NCBI GenBank assembly: GCA_017446045.1
Contig: JAFSRP010000045.1
Location: 27,808-91,807, forward strand
Direction of reading: 5' to 3'
Origin: Lachnospiraceae bacterium
GTDB taxonomy: Bacteria; Bacillota; Clostridia; Lachnospirales; Lachnospiraceae
Length of the DNA stretch: 64,000 nucleotides
Below, one piece after another: positions 35,106 to 42,480 of this stretch (the first letter of the stretch is position 1; the number at the start of each line of letters is the position of its first letter). A program made the position numbers and the translations under genes. Under the pieces are notes generated by a model. The model saw only the letters and a list, made by a program, of their open reading frames with translations. It did no database searches and had not been told where the DNA came from.

Positions 35106-35222
35106 ATCGGGGAAAATTCCCCGAATTTCAGAAAATGCTTTTTTCAAGTGAAAATGACGCTGCCGGGCATGTAAATGGTGCGTATGAATATGCATCGAGG
35201 CTTTTGTCATGTCATCCTATAT

Positions 35223-36497
35223 TCAGAATTCCATCGGCAGCAGTGCTCCGTCTGCATCGAACTCCAGTTCCTTAAGCTCACCCAGTGTTTCGATATCCTC
35301 GCGATCTTTGATCTGTTTCCAGAGATGCTCGGAAACGTACATATACTCGAGTGCGGTGGTATCATGGATGTAAATGGCGTCCGCGTCCTCCATGGGTTCC
35401 TGCCCCGAGATGGTGAATGCGACGTCCATCGCCATGCGGTCGTCCGGAACGACACAGGGGATCTTGGCCTGGTGCACGCAGGAAGAGGTCAGCCCGGTAA
35501 GCCCGGTCGCATGGATATTGATCTTATCGAAAAGCCTCCGGGTAATGACATCCGCGATGCCGAGCCCCATGGTATTGCCGTGGGTCTCCTCCGTGACATC
35601 CAGGACGGCGATGCCTTTGATTCTCGGAGATGCGGGCTCTTTCTGGCCGTTGATCATGATACGGCCCACGACTTTGGTGTCGATCGTGGTGCCGGAGTAC
35701 TGCTTGCCACACTCCTGCACGATCAGCGCGTCCAGTTCCTCGACCGGGAGCCTGCCGGCCCTCTTCTTGGATTCGGTCAGGATGTGGGATTCTCTTTCGA
35801 GAAGCTCGCGCGGGTCGATCGCCTCCACATAGTCGGTCTGGTGCTTCCAGTTTTCGGTAACTGCAAGCGCAAATGCCACCGGGAGTTTCTTCAGGATCAC
35901 GTTGCCGGCTTCGCGGATGCATGGACCGTATCCGCGCCCGTGGCAGATCGCGCCGGTATGGATGATGCGCGCACCGGCCGGATTGCCGATGCCGATCGCC
36001 ATCAGCTTGTAGATGCCGCTCTCGGTGATATCCTCGAAATCCGTATGTTCCTTGATACGGTTGAAGAGAACGACTTCGTCAAACTCCAGTGCGAGCGGGT
36101 TGCCGTAGATCGTAGTGCCTTCCGTGCCAACGCCGTATTCCACGCTGTCCGCGCAGGTACGGATCTCAGCCCCGATCGTCTCTTCCGTTACGCCGAGAGA
36201 AGCGAGTACTTCCCGCTGTCCCTCCGCCAGGCCGTCACCGTGGCTGCCCATGGCAGCGAATACGACCGGTGTGCCGCCTGCTTCGCGTACGATCTCCACA
36301 AGGGTACGAACGATCAGGGGAAGATTGGCGATGCCGCGGCTGCCGACCGCGATGCCGGTGGTCTTGCCGGCAAAAATGCCGCGATCCAGTTTCCCTGCCT
36401 TTTCGAGGCAGTCTACGGATGCGCGGATCTCTGCAGCGACATCTTCAATATGGGGAGCATCCTTGACTTGTCTGATTTTTATGAATTCCGGAAACAT
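35223..36497 (-). CDS. LarA-type (DUF2088) nickel-pincer racemase/epimerase family protein
   Basis: A 424-residue member of the lactate racemase (LarA) superfamily, with AAAGGAG 7 bases before the ATG. The N-terminal LarA domain carries His86 in MGSHGDG, His151 in KEHTDF, Lys164 in SGIYKLM and His180 in ARIIHTGA. The distances His86-His151 (65) and Lys164-His180 (16) closely match the catalytic His108/His174 and cofactor-holding Lys184/His200 of Lactobacillus LarA, so nickel-pincer cofactor binding is plausible. LarA homologs act on various 2-hydroxy acids. The operon partners are a UxaA/GarD-like dehydratase large chain and SAF-domain small chain, so a sugar-acid or hydroxy-acid substrate is likely. 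The cofactor-making genes larB, larC and larE are not in the window. Confidence 0.8.
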   Translation of the reverse strand: MFPEFIKIRQVKDAPHIEDVAAEIRASVDCLEKAGKLDRGIFAGKTTGIAVGSRGIANLPLIVRTLVEIVREAGGTPVVFAAMGSHGDGLAEGQREVLASLGVTEETIGAEIRTCADSVEYGVGTEGTTIYGNPLALEFDEVVLFNRIKEHTDFEDITESGIYKLMAIGIGNPAGARIIHTGAICHGRGYGPCIREAGNVILKKLPVAFALAVTENWKHQTDYVEAIDPRELLERESHILTESKKRAGRLPVEELDALIVQECGKQYSGTTIDTKVVGRIMINGQKEPASPRIKGIAVLDVTEETHGNTMGLGIADVITRRLFDKINIHATGLTGLTSSCVHQAKIPCVVPDDRMAMDVAFTISGQEPMEDADAIYIHDTTALEYMYVSEHLWKQIKDREDIETLGELKELEFDADGALLPMEF

Positions 36498-36543
36498 TTT
36501 TATCTCCTTTGGGTGGTTTCTGTAATGGACGCGCTTTTGGCGA

Positions 36544-37710
36544 TCAGGTCAGGATCGGGGACACACGGTACAGTGAGAACTCCCGATGTCCGAGGTGCTC
36601 CGCTGCCGTCTCCCTGCCTTCGGCAACAGCCAGGATATCGTTCCACAGCTTCTCACCGCCTTCGCGGATGGTCATGTCGCCTTCAACGATCTGGGAAAGG
36701 TCAAGGTCAAAGTTCTCGGCCATGATGTCCGCGATGAAGGCATTGGCAGTTACCTTGTAGACCGGGGAGGAAGCAAAGCCCATGGGCGTACCGCGCCCGG
36801 TGGTGAAAATAATGATCTGCGCGCCCGCACAGGCAAGGCCCAGGGAGCAGGCCAGGTCATTGCCGGGAGTATCCACATATGTGACGCCGGGCTTTGTGGC
36901 CTTTGCGCCAAATGGGATCGCATCCATGATCGGTTCGGCACCGATCTTCATGACACCGCCGAGGGACTTTTCCTCAATGGTGCTGAGGCCGCCTTCAATG
37001 TTGCCCGGGGAAGGCTGAGTGCCCCGAAGGTCCACATGCATATCCAGGGCTACCTGCTCGACGGCTTTGATCCTTTCATCAATGAAACGAAAGACTTCTT
37101 CCATAGACGCGTGACGCCGCAGAATCTCCTCGGCGCCCATCAGCTCGGTGGTCTCACCGAAGACGGCCTTGCCGCCTGCCGCGCAGAGCTTACCGGTGAA
37201 AGCGCCGAGCACGGGGTTGGAAGCAATGCCCGATGTGAAGTCGGAACCGCCGCACTCCAGGCCGATGGTAAGGTGGGAGAGATCCGTCTCCACACGCCCC
37301 TGCCTGGCGAGCTGCTCCGCAAATCCACGGCATATCTCGATCCCCCGTTCGATGGTCCTGGTGCTGCCGCCGTATTCCTGCATGACCAGAAGCTCTGTCA
37401 GCGGCTGCTCTGCTTTGATCGCTTCGTACAGTTCGTGGGGAAGGATCTCCTCACAGCCAAGCCCGATGACGAGGACAGCGCCTACATTGGGATGCGTGCC
37501 CATGGTCTGCAGACAGCGGAAAGAAAGCTCCAGGTCGTAGCCGAGCTGGTCGCATCCGTACGGATGGGTATAGGCATCCGCAATATCCACTGCCGCCGCG
37601 ATCTTCTCGACGACATGATTGGCGCAGGCAACGGACGGTATGACCGCGATCCGGTTCCGTACACCATAGGTCCCGTTGGGACGGGCAAATAGTTTCACTG
37701 TATTTTTCAT
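36544..37710 (-). CDS. UxaA/GarD family dehydratase, large (C-terminal domain) subunit
   Basis: A 388-residue protein homologous to the large catalytic part of altronate dehydratase (UxaA) and galactarate dehydratase (GarD), Fe2+-dependent enzymes that dehydrate sugar acids to 2-keto-3-deoxy acids. Visible family features are RPNGTYGVRNRIAVIPSVAC at the N-terminus, THPYGCDQLG near residue 50, IGLGCEE, IGLECGGSDFTSGIASNPV near residue 148, FGETTELMGAE, and TPGNDLACSLGLACAGAQ. The SAF domain that is fused N-terminally in many homologs is here a separate upstream gene. It lies between that gene and the LarA-type gene on the same strand with short gaps (41 and 46 bases), so the three form one operon. 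Confidence 0.85.
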   Translation of the reverse strand: MKNTVKLFARPNGTYGVRNRIAVIPSVACANHVVEKIAAAVDIADAYTHPYGCDQLGYDLELSFRCLQTMGTHPNVGAVLVIGLGCEEILPHELYEAIKAEQPLTELLVMQEYGGSTRTIERGIEICRGFAEQLARQGRVETDLSHLTIGLECGGSDFTSGIASNPVLGAFTGKLCAAGGKAVFGETTELMGAEEILRRHASMEEVFRFIDERIKAVEQVALDMHVDLRGTQPSPGNIEGGLSTIEEKSLGGVMKIGAEPIMDAIPFGAKATKPGVTYVDTPGNDLACSLGLACAGAQIIIFTTGRGTPMGFASSPVYKVTANAFIADIMAENFDLDLSQIVEGDMTIREGGEKLWNDILAVAEGRETAAEHLGHREFSLYRVSPILT

Positions 37711-37751
37711 GGTCTTCGTATTATCTCCGTCATTTGATCACTTGCTGAAGC

Positions 37752-38045
37752 TCAGGCTTTGTCGCCGCGGCCGCGCAGGCTTTCAAGGTTGTGTGTGTGC
37801 ACCAGTTCCCCCGCGAGGATCGCTCTCGTCGCGCCCCCGATGATCTGGCCGTACTTCAGGATCTTTGTGCCGGCAGGAATATCTGTCACAGCGGTCTTGT
37901 GGCCGCGGCGGATATCATCCCGCACGATGATCTGCGAAAGCTCCCGCTTATCCGCGTCCATAATGACAGCGGTCTCCCCTGCCGAGATGTCATCGAGCAG
38001 AGTCGCTACATTGTCTGTATCTGAAAGCTTCATGGCTCGTTTCAT
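37752..38045 (-). CDS. SAF-domain small subunit of UxaA/GarD-type dehydratase
   Basis: A 97-residue protein consisting of one SAF domain (TAVIMDADKRELSQIIVRDD, then HKTAVTDIPAGTKILKYGQ and IGGATRAILAGELVHTHNLES), the part that is N-terminal in single-chain altronate and galactarate dehydratases. The second ATG is chosen because AAAGGAA lies 9 bases upstream; an ATG 9 bases earlier would sit directly on that site. The GELVHTHNLES end is a conserved feature of the family. It is the first gene of the three-gene operon. Confidence 0.85.
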   Translation of the reverse strand: MKRAMKLSDTDNVATLLDDISAGETAVIMDADKRELSQIIVRDDIRRGHKTAVTDIPAGTKILKYGQIIGGATRAILAGELVHTHNLESLRGRGDKA

Positions 38046-38084
38046 AGACTGCATTTCCTTTCCGGGTGATTCTGACCCATAGTC

Positions 38085-38113
38085 ATTATATTAAATTTGA
38101 TGATTTAAGTAAA
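38085..38113 (-). promoter_or_regulatory. Promoter of the dehydratase/LarA operon
   Basis: On the minus strand, TTTACT (38113-38108) and TATAAT (38090-38085) are spaced by 17 bases, about 40 bases before the start codon. The 267-base divergent gap (38046-38312) is AT-rich and also holds the azlC promoter; no regulator gene adjoins it. Confidence 0.65.
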
Positions 38114-38212
38114 TGTATTAATAATTAATGCTGATAATACAGACGGTATAAAAAGGGAGCCCTTCGTCTTTGTTTAAAAACCAGAAATTATGGATCATTT
38201 AAAAACAATTTA

Positions 38213-38242
38213 TTGTACTTATGAGGTGATTTGAACTATACT
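38213..38242 (+). promoter_or_regulatory. Promoter of azlCD
   Basis: TTGTAC (38213-38218) and TATACT (38237-38242) are spaced by 18 bases and lie about 70 bases before the azlC start. Confidence 0.55.
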
Positions 38243-38312
38243 GAATTCAATTCCCACAGTATGGTATGCTGCGGTACGGCGCTTGATGCCGGCTGCTTTT
38301 ATCGGAGGTATT

Positions 38313-39113
38313 ATGGAGCAGAACCAGGCTTCGATCTATCCGGGCGATGAGCCTTATCATTCCGTAGGTCCCTTTGTCCGCGGAATGCGTGACGCGATCC
38401 CCATCGGACTCGGCTATTGCGCCGTGTCTTTTTCGCTTGGCATCGCAGCGGGCAATGTGGGCTATACGACGCTCCAGGGCTTTTGGCTGAGTCTTCTGAA
38501 TGTTTCTTCCTCCGGCGAGTACGCGGGCATCGTCCTTTCGGCAGAGCAGGCCGGTTTTATCGAGCTGGCCTTGATGATCTTCGTAGCAAATGCCCGTTAT
38601 TTGCTGATGAGTTTTGCGCTGAGTCAGCGTTTTGCGCCGGATGCGACTTTGTTTCACCGTCTTACGATCGGTTTCGGACTGACGGACGAACTGTTCGGCC
38701 TGGGCATCGCATCCAAAGGGTGGCTGAATCCCATCTACATGTACGGTGCTTTCCTGCCCAGTATTCCCCTTTGGGCGATCGGAACGGCGCTCGGTGTCTA
38801 TGCGGGCAATGTCCTGCCGCCCGTGATCGCCGAAGCGATGAACGTCGCCATTTTCGGCATGTTCCTTGCTATCATCATCCCGCCGGCCAAGAAGGATCCC
38901 GTCGTGCTCGGCGCGGTGATCGCCAGTTTCGTTTTGAGCCTTGCTGCCTCACTGCTTCCGCTGACCGCATCCATTTCCTCCGGAACCAGGACCCTGGTCC
39001 TGACAGTGATCATTGCTTCTGTGGTCGCGCTGCTGTTCCCGATCAAAGAGGAACCGGGGCAGGATATCGTGAGCGAACCGGGTGAGAGCCCCGCGGACAG
39101 TGGACCGGTATGA
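38313..39113 (+). CDS. azlC: AzlC family branched-chain amino acid exporter subunit
   Basis: A 266-residue membrane protein, start MEQNQASIYPGDEPY with GGAGG upstream. The family signature runs through FVRGMRDAIPIGLGYCAVSFSLGI, NARYLLMSFALSQRF near residue 107 and GLTDELFGLG. With the small AzlD protein it forms an exporter for branched-chain amino acids or their analogs (Bacillus azlCD gives 4-azaleucine resistance; ygaZH exports valine). The C-terminal end is acidic and polar. It is divergent from the dehydratase operon. Confidence 0.93.
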   Translation: MEQNQASIYPGDEPYHSVGPFVRGMRDAIPIGLGYCAVSFSLGIAAGNVGYTTLQGFWLSLLNVSSSGEYAGIVLSAEQAGFIELALMIFVANARYLLMSFALSQRFAPDATLFHRLTIGFGLTDELFGLGIASKGWLNPIYMYGAFLPSIPLWAIGTALGVYAGNVLPPVIAEAMNVAIFGMFLAIIIPPAKKDPVVLGAVIASFVLSLAASLLPLTASISSGTRTLVLTVIIASVVALLFPIKEEPGQDIVSEPGESPADSGPV

Positions 39114-39184
39114 CGAGGGACCTGACGGAAAAGTATGCCGGTTGACCCTGATGGAATGGTATTAGAACTGAAAGAGAAGCGATC

Positions 39185-39493
39185 ATGAAGAACAATTACT
39201 ATATCTATATCGTCGCGATGGCACTGGTCACCTATCTGATCCGCGTGCTTCCGCTGACTTTGCTGAGAAAACCGATCACGAACCGTTTTTTCCGCTCGTT
39301 TCTGTACTACGTACCGTATGTGACGCTGGCGGTGATGACATTTCCCGCGATCCTGTTCTCGACCTCTCGTCTGCTGTACGGTGGCATGGCTTTTGCCGTC
39401 GGCATCGTGTTGGCCTGGACCAGCGGCAACCTCTTTGTGGTCGAACTGGGATGCTGTCTGGTCGTACTGCTTATGAACGCAGTGCTCCATTGA
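39185..39493 (+). CDS. azlD: AzlD family branched-chain amino acid exporter small subunit
   Basis: A 102-residue protein with about four membrane helices. It begins YYIYIVAMALVTYLIRVLP and contains FRSFLYYVPYVTLAVMTFPA and ALVTY-like features of the AzlD family. It is 71 bases downstream of azlC and is the partner subunit needed for export. GAGAAG precedes the ATG. Confidence 0.92.
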   Translation: MKNNYYIYIVAMALVTYLIRVLPLTLLRKPITNRFFRSFLYYVPYVTLAVMTFPAILFSTSRLLYGGMAFAVGIVLAWTSGNLFVVELGCCLVVLLMNAVLH

Positions 39494-39537
39494 ACCTGAC
39501 CGCATTTTCCAAAGCAACCAAATATTCTAAGAAATTA

Positions 39538-39595
39538 AAAGCCGTCTGCTGCGCAGCTCTCTTTAGTGAGGGATACTGCGGCAGGCGGCTTTCCT
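39538..39595 (+). terminator. Terminator after azlD
   Basis: A long two-part stem: 39538-39549 with 39581-39592 (one G-U pair) and CGCAG (39552-39556) with CTGCG (39576-39580). The outer arms end in AAAGCC/GGCTTT, so it could stop transcription from both sides, including the minus-strand islet that follows. Confidence 0.75.
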
Positions 39596-39624
39596 GTTAC
39601 TGCAAAAGAACGCTCTCCGTGTGA

Positions 39625-39825
39625 TCAGTTCTGCGCCCACGGGTCGACAAGTCCGGGAGCGTTGGGGAACCGGTTCTCCACAGGCGCGCGGCGGTTGGGG
39701 TCATTATGAAGGAGACAGTCATAGACGATGTTGATCACGTCGATCTCCGGCTGTCCTTCGAAGTTCTTAAGCGGGAAATCGATCCCGAACTGCATCTTGT
39801 ACTGGGCAAGCAGTATTTCCAGCAT
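39625..39825 (-). CDS. Small protein of unknown function (66 aa)
   Basis: A 66-residue acidic protein, MLEILLAQYKMQFGIDFPL..., with a strong AGGAGG site 7 bases before the ATG on the minus strand. It ends in a proline-rich segment (RRAPVENRFPNAPGLVDPW). I do not recognise the family. It is the last gene of a three-gene minus-strand islet. Confidence 0.65.
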   Translation of the reverse strand: MLEILLAQYKMQFGIDFPLKNFEGQPEIDVINIVYDCLLHNDPNRRAPVENRFPNAPGLVDPWAQN

Positions 39826-39873
39826 CTTTCATCCTCCTGTAATTCCTGATCATCAAAGACAGTGAGAAAAGCC

Positions 39874-40155
39874 TTATCCGACGAGGCGGACGGAAGCCTG
39901 CGCAAGATCGGCGCGGGCACCGGCACAGCGGACCTGGTTTCTCTTGATGTAATCCCAGCAAACGGTCGTTTCTTCCAGCAGCCGTGCAAGAGAGGAGGAG
40001 CAACGGAACACGGTCACTCTCTGGTATCCCTGACGGATCATCTTGTCGGCATCCTGCTGGCACCCCGCCAGAGTTTCAAAGGGAGGCATGACAATCCAGG
40101 GGCAGTTGTCTGCGAAACCTTTGCCGTTTTTCTCAAGATAAGCGATCGTGTACAT
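39874..40155 (-). CDS. Protein of unknown function (93 aa)
   Basis: A 93-residue protein beginning MYTIAYLEKNGKGFADNCP; the start is set by AGGAAAGGAA upstream. It looks like a compact alpha/beta domain with four cysteines, (CPWIV, AGCQQDAD, FRCSSS and VCWDYI), plus one more near the end (RCAGARA). No known family is recognised. It lies between an RHH-like regulator gene and a 66-residue gene on the same strand, with gaps of 67 and 48 bases. Confidence 0.6.
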   Translation of the reverse strand: MYTIAYLEKNGKGFADNCPWIVMPPFETLAGCQQDADKMIRQGYQRVTVFRCSSSLARLLEETTVCWDYIKRNQVRCAGARADLAQASVRLVG

Positions 40156-40222
40156 GGTGTTTTCCTTTCCTGCTTCAGCAATACTTTGTTTCAGAGAGAG
40201 GCGGATGTACGGGAAATGCTGT

Positions 40223-40429
40223 CTACAGATCCCCATCCACCTTCCGGGTGATATATTCACTCAGGCTCATGGCGCAGGCCCTGGCCTCGGTGTTCCATTT
40301 TTCCTTCCTGCCCTTCTTAACGGCAAGCGTGATCCGGTCATAATTCAGCCGGATGTAATCGTTCCTGTACCTGACGGAATCAAAGCCTTCGTGCTTCTGA
40401 TCCGTATTTTTTATCGCTTTTTTAACCAT
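40223..40429 (-). CDS. Ribbon-helix-helix (Arc-like) small DNA-binding protein
   Basis: A 68-residue basic protein. The part RITLAVKKGRKEKWNTEARACAMSLSEYITRKV has the Arc/MetJ pattern: a short beta strand with alternating polar residues, a first helix, a turn, and a second helix with SLSEYITR. Such proteins usually bind palindromic operators as dimers of dimers and repress their own operon. An 18-bp perfect palindrome lies inside the promoter directly upstream. No Shine-Dalgarno site is visible, and the -10 element lies only 7 bases before the ATG, so the message may be leaderless. Antitoxin, plasmid-type regulator and simple repressor roles are all possible. Confidence 0.68.
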   Translation of the reverse strand: MVKKAIKNTDQKHEGFDSVRYRNDYIRLNYDRITLAVKKGRKEKWNTEARACAMSLSEYITRKVDGDL

Positions 40430-40436
40430 TTTCTAC

Positions 40437-40465
40437 ATTGTATAACATCTTACGTAAGATGTAAA
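40437..40465 (-). promoter_or_regulatory. Promoter with 18-bp palindromic operator for the RHH islet
   Basis: On the minus strand TTTACA (40465-40460) and TACAAT (40442-40437) are spaced by exactly 17 bases. The spacer and the inner part of the -35 are filled by a perfect 18-bp palindrome, ACATCTTACGTAAGATGT (40445-40462). A further half-site-like TATGTAAG lies at 40469-40476. A repressor bound here would block RNA polymerase directly. Confidence 0.75.
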
Positions 40466-40558
40466 TATTATGTAAGAAAGAGGATTGTTTTTTCTTCGTA
40501 TTCCGAGTGAAACGGTTGTTTTTTCGAAGGAATGAAGTATGATATTCTGAGAATTGAT

Positions 40559-41911
40559 ATGAATAAACAAAAAGAGATATTTGAAGATATTCCCGTGCCG
40601 AAGGCTATGGCGATCATGGCTGTCCCCATGATCATCAGCCAGCTGATCACGCTGATCTACAACCTGGCGGATACCTGGTTCATCGGGCAGACCAACAACC
40701 CCTACATGGTTGCGGGTTGTTCGCTTGTGCTGCCGGTCTTTATGCTGACGATCGTGATCGCGAATCTCTTCGGCACCGGCGGCGGGACCCTGATCTCCCG
40801 TCTGCTTGGCGTGCGCCGGGAAGAAGAGGCGGGGAGGGTATGCGCTTTCAGCCTGTGGATGGCACTGGGTGCCGCGTGTCTGTATTCCCTGCTGTGCTTC
40901 CTGTTCATGGTGCCGCTTCTCAGGCTGCTCGGTGCCAGTGAGAATACACTGGGGTATGCTCGGCAGTATCTGTTTTTCGTGATCGTGCTGGGCGGGATCC
41001 CTTCCGTCCTTTCGGTCTCCATGTCCTCGGTCCTTCGGAGTATCGGTTATTCAAAAAATGCTTCTTTCGGCCTGGCCATGGGCGGCATTCTGAATATCGC
41101 GCTGGATCCGCTCTTCATGTTCGTGATCATGCCGGACGGCTTTCAGGTAATGGGTGCGGCGATCGCGACGATGCTGAGCAATATATGCGCTTTCCTGTAT
41201 TTTGTCCTGAAATACAGGAGCCTTGCCGGAGAGACGGTACTGACCGCCGACATAAAGGCGGGCCTTCCGGAGCCGGGTTCCATCCGTTCCGTCTTTTCTG
41301 TCGGTATACCTGCCGCGATCTCGGTCCTGCTGTTTGACCTTTGCAATATCATCATCAACCGCCTCGCGAGCGGTCACGGAGATATTGAACTTGCCGCCAT
41401 CGGTATCGTCCTCAAGTCCGAACGGCTTCCGCTGAATACGGGCGTCGGGATTTGCCTTGGCATGGTGCCGCTTCTGGCTTATAATTATGCCGCAAAGAAC
41501 TATAAACGGATGAATGAGGTGTTCCGCTTCGGAAGGCTCGTAGGTCTCATTTTTGCGCTGGTCTGCGTGGTGCTGTACCGGACGTTTGCGCCCTGGATCA
41601 TCCGGGCTTTCATCCGGGATCCGGAGACGGTATATTATGGGACGGAATTTCTGAAAGCCAGATGTTTTGCGACGCCGCTGATGTTCCTGAGCTTCAGTAT
41701 GGTGCATTTCATGCAGGCGATCGGCCGGGGAGAAGTGTCTTTCGTGCTGGCGGTCGTGCGGCAGATCATTTTCAATATCCCGATCATGCTGCTGCTTCAC
41801 GCGCTGTTCGGCGTTATGGGCATCGTCTGGACGCAGCTGGTGGGAGATACGCTGACCGTGATCGTGTCGTATCTCATTTACATGCGGATTCGGAAACAGG
41901 AAGGATTCTGA
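40559..41911 (+). CDS. MATE family efflux transporter (second copy)
   Basis: A 450-residue, 12-helix MATE exporter paralogous to the one at 7674: FEDIPVPKAMAIMAVPMIIS, YNLADTWFIGQTNNPYMVA and GTGGGTLISRLLG match its landmarks. The start at MNKQKEIFED gives the same N-terminal length as the paralog; an ATG 27 bases earlier (40532) is also in frame but sits directly on the GAAGGA site. The charged loop and C-terminal helices are intact. It is divergent from the RHH islet, so the shared 130-base gap may couple their control. Substrate unknown. Confidence 0.92.
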   Translation: MNKQKEIFEDIPVPKAMAIMAVPMIISQLITLIYNLADTWFIGQTNNPYMVAGCSLVLPVFMLTIVIANLFGTGGGTLISRLLGVRREEEAGRVCAFSLWMALGAACLYSLLCFLFMVPLLRLLGASENTLGYARQYLFFVIVLGGIPSVLSVSMSSVLRSIGYSKNASFGLAMGGILNIALDPLFMFVIMPDGFQVMGAAIATMLSNICAFLYFVLKYRSLAGETVLTADIKAGLPEPGSIRSVFSVGIPAAISVLLFDLCNIIINRLASGHGDIELAAIGIVLKSERLPLNTGVGICLGMVPLLAYNYAAKNYKRMNEVFRFGRLVGLIFALVCVVLYRTFAPWIIRAFIRDPETVYYGTEFLKARCFATPLMFLSFSMVHFMQAIGRGEVSFVLAVVRQIIFNIPIMLLLHALFGVMGIVWTQLVGDTLTVIVSYLIYMRIRKQEGF

Positions 41912-41949
41912 CAACAGACCGGGAGAGAAGAAACGGGAGGGATCAATAT

Positions 41950-42393
41950 ATGAAAGCAGTCGTTACGAGAGTTACGGAAGCATACGTCAGGATCGACGGA
42001 GAGATCAGGGGGCAGATCGGGCAGGGGTTTCTGGTACTGCTGGGCGTCGGACCGGAGGATACCGAAAAGGAAGCCGTCCGTCTTGCGGACAAGGTCTGCG
42101 GCTGCCGGGTGTTTGAAGATGAGAACGGAAAAATGAACCTGAACCTGGAGACTGTGGGCGGGAGCCTGCTGGTGATCTCCCAGTTCACCCTGTACGCAGA
42201 TTTAAAGAGCCGCCGTCCCGGATTCAGCTATGCGGCCAAACCGGACATTGCAATTCCCTTATATGAGCGTTTCATGGAAGAATGCCGTAGCCGCGGCTTT
42301 CATGTGGAGCACGGGGAGTTCGGAGCGGATATGAAGGTCGCTTCTGTCAATGACGGGCCGGTGACCCTGCTGTTTGATACTGCGGAGCTTTAA
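41950..42393 (+). CDS. dtd: D-aminoacyl-tRNA deacylase
   Basis: A proofreading enzyme that hydrolyses D-amino acids (and glycine from tRNA-Ala) from mischarged tRNA. The 147 residues contain both family motifs: SQFTLYAD near residue 76, which forms the active site, and the cross-subunit NDGPVTLLFD near residue 133. A GGAGGGAT site precedes the ATG. The gene follows the MATE transporter by 38 bases and ends at a terminator shared with proC. Confidence 0.95.
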   Translation: MKAVVTRVTEAYVRIDGEIRGQIGQGFLVLLGVGPEDTEKEAVRLADKVCGCRVFEDENGKMNLNLETVGGSLLVISQFTLYADLKSRRPGFSYAAKPDIAIPLYERFMEECRSRGFHVEHGEFGADMKVASVNDGPVTLLFDTAEL

Positions 42394-42440
42394 GGAATAT
42401 ATTGGGACGTTACGGATATGACGATCCCGGACATGAATAA

Positions 42441-42473
42441 GGGGCTGCCTGCCGGCAGCCCCTTTGCTTTTGT
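42441..42473. terminator. Bidirectional terminator between dtd and proC
   Basis: A perfect 9-bp GC-rich stem (GGGGCTGCC at 42441-42449, GGCAGCCCC at 42454-42462), loop TGCC, then TTTGCTTTTGTTT. Confidence 0.85.
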
Positions 42474-42480
42474 TTCATAA

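Noticed and set aside
35175-37692. Long plus-strand open frames opposite the LarA-type and UxaA-type genes
   Set aside because: Both minus-strand proteins are recognisable families with good ribosome binding sites; the plus-strand frames show shadow composition only.
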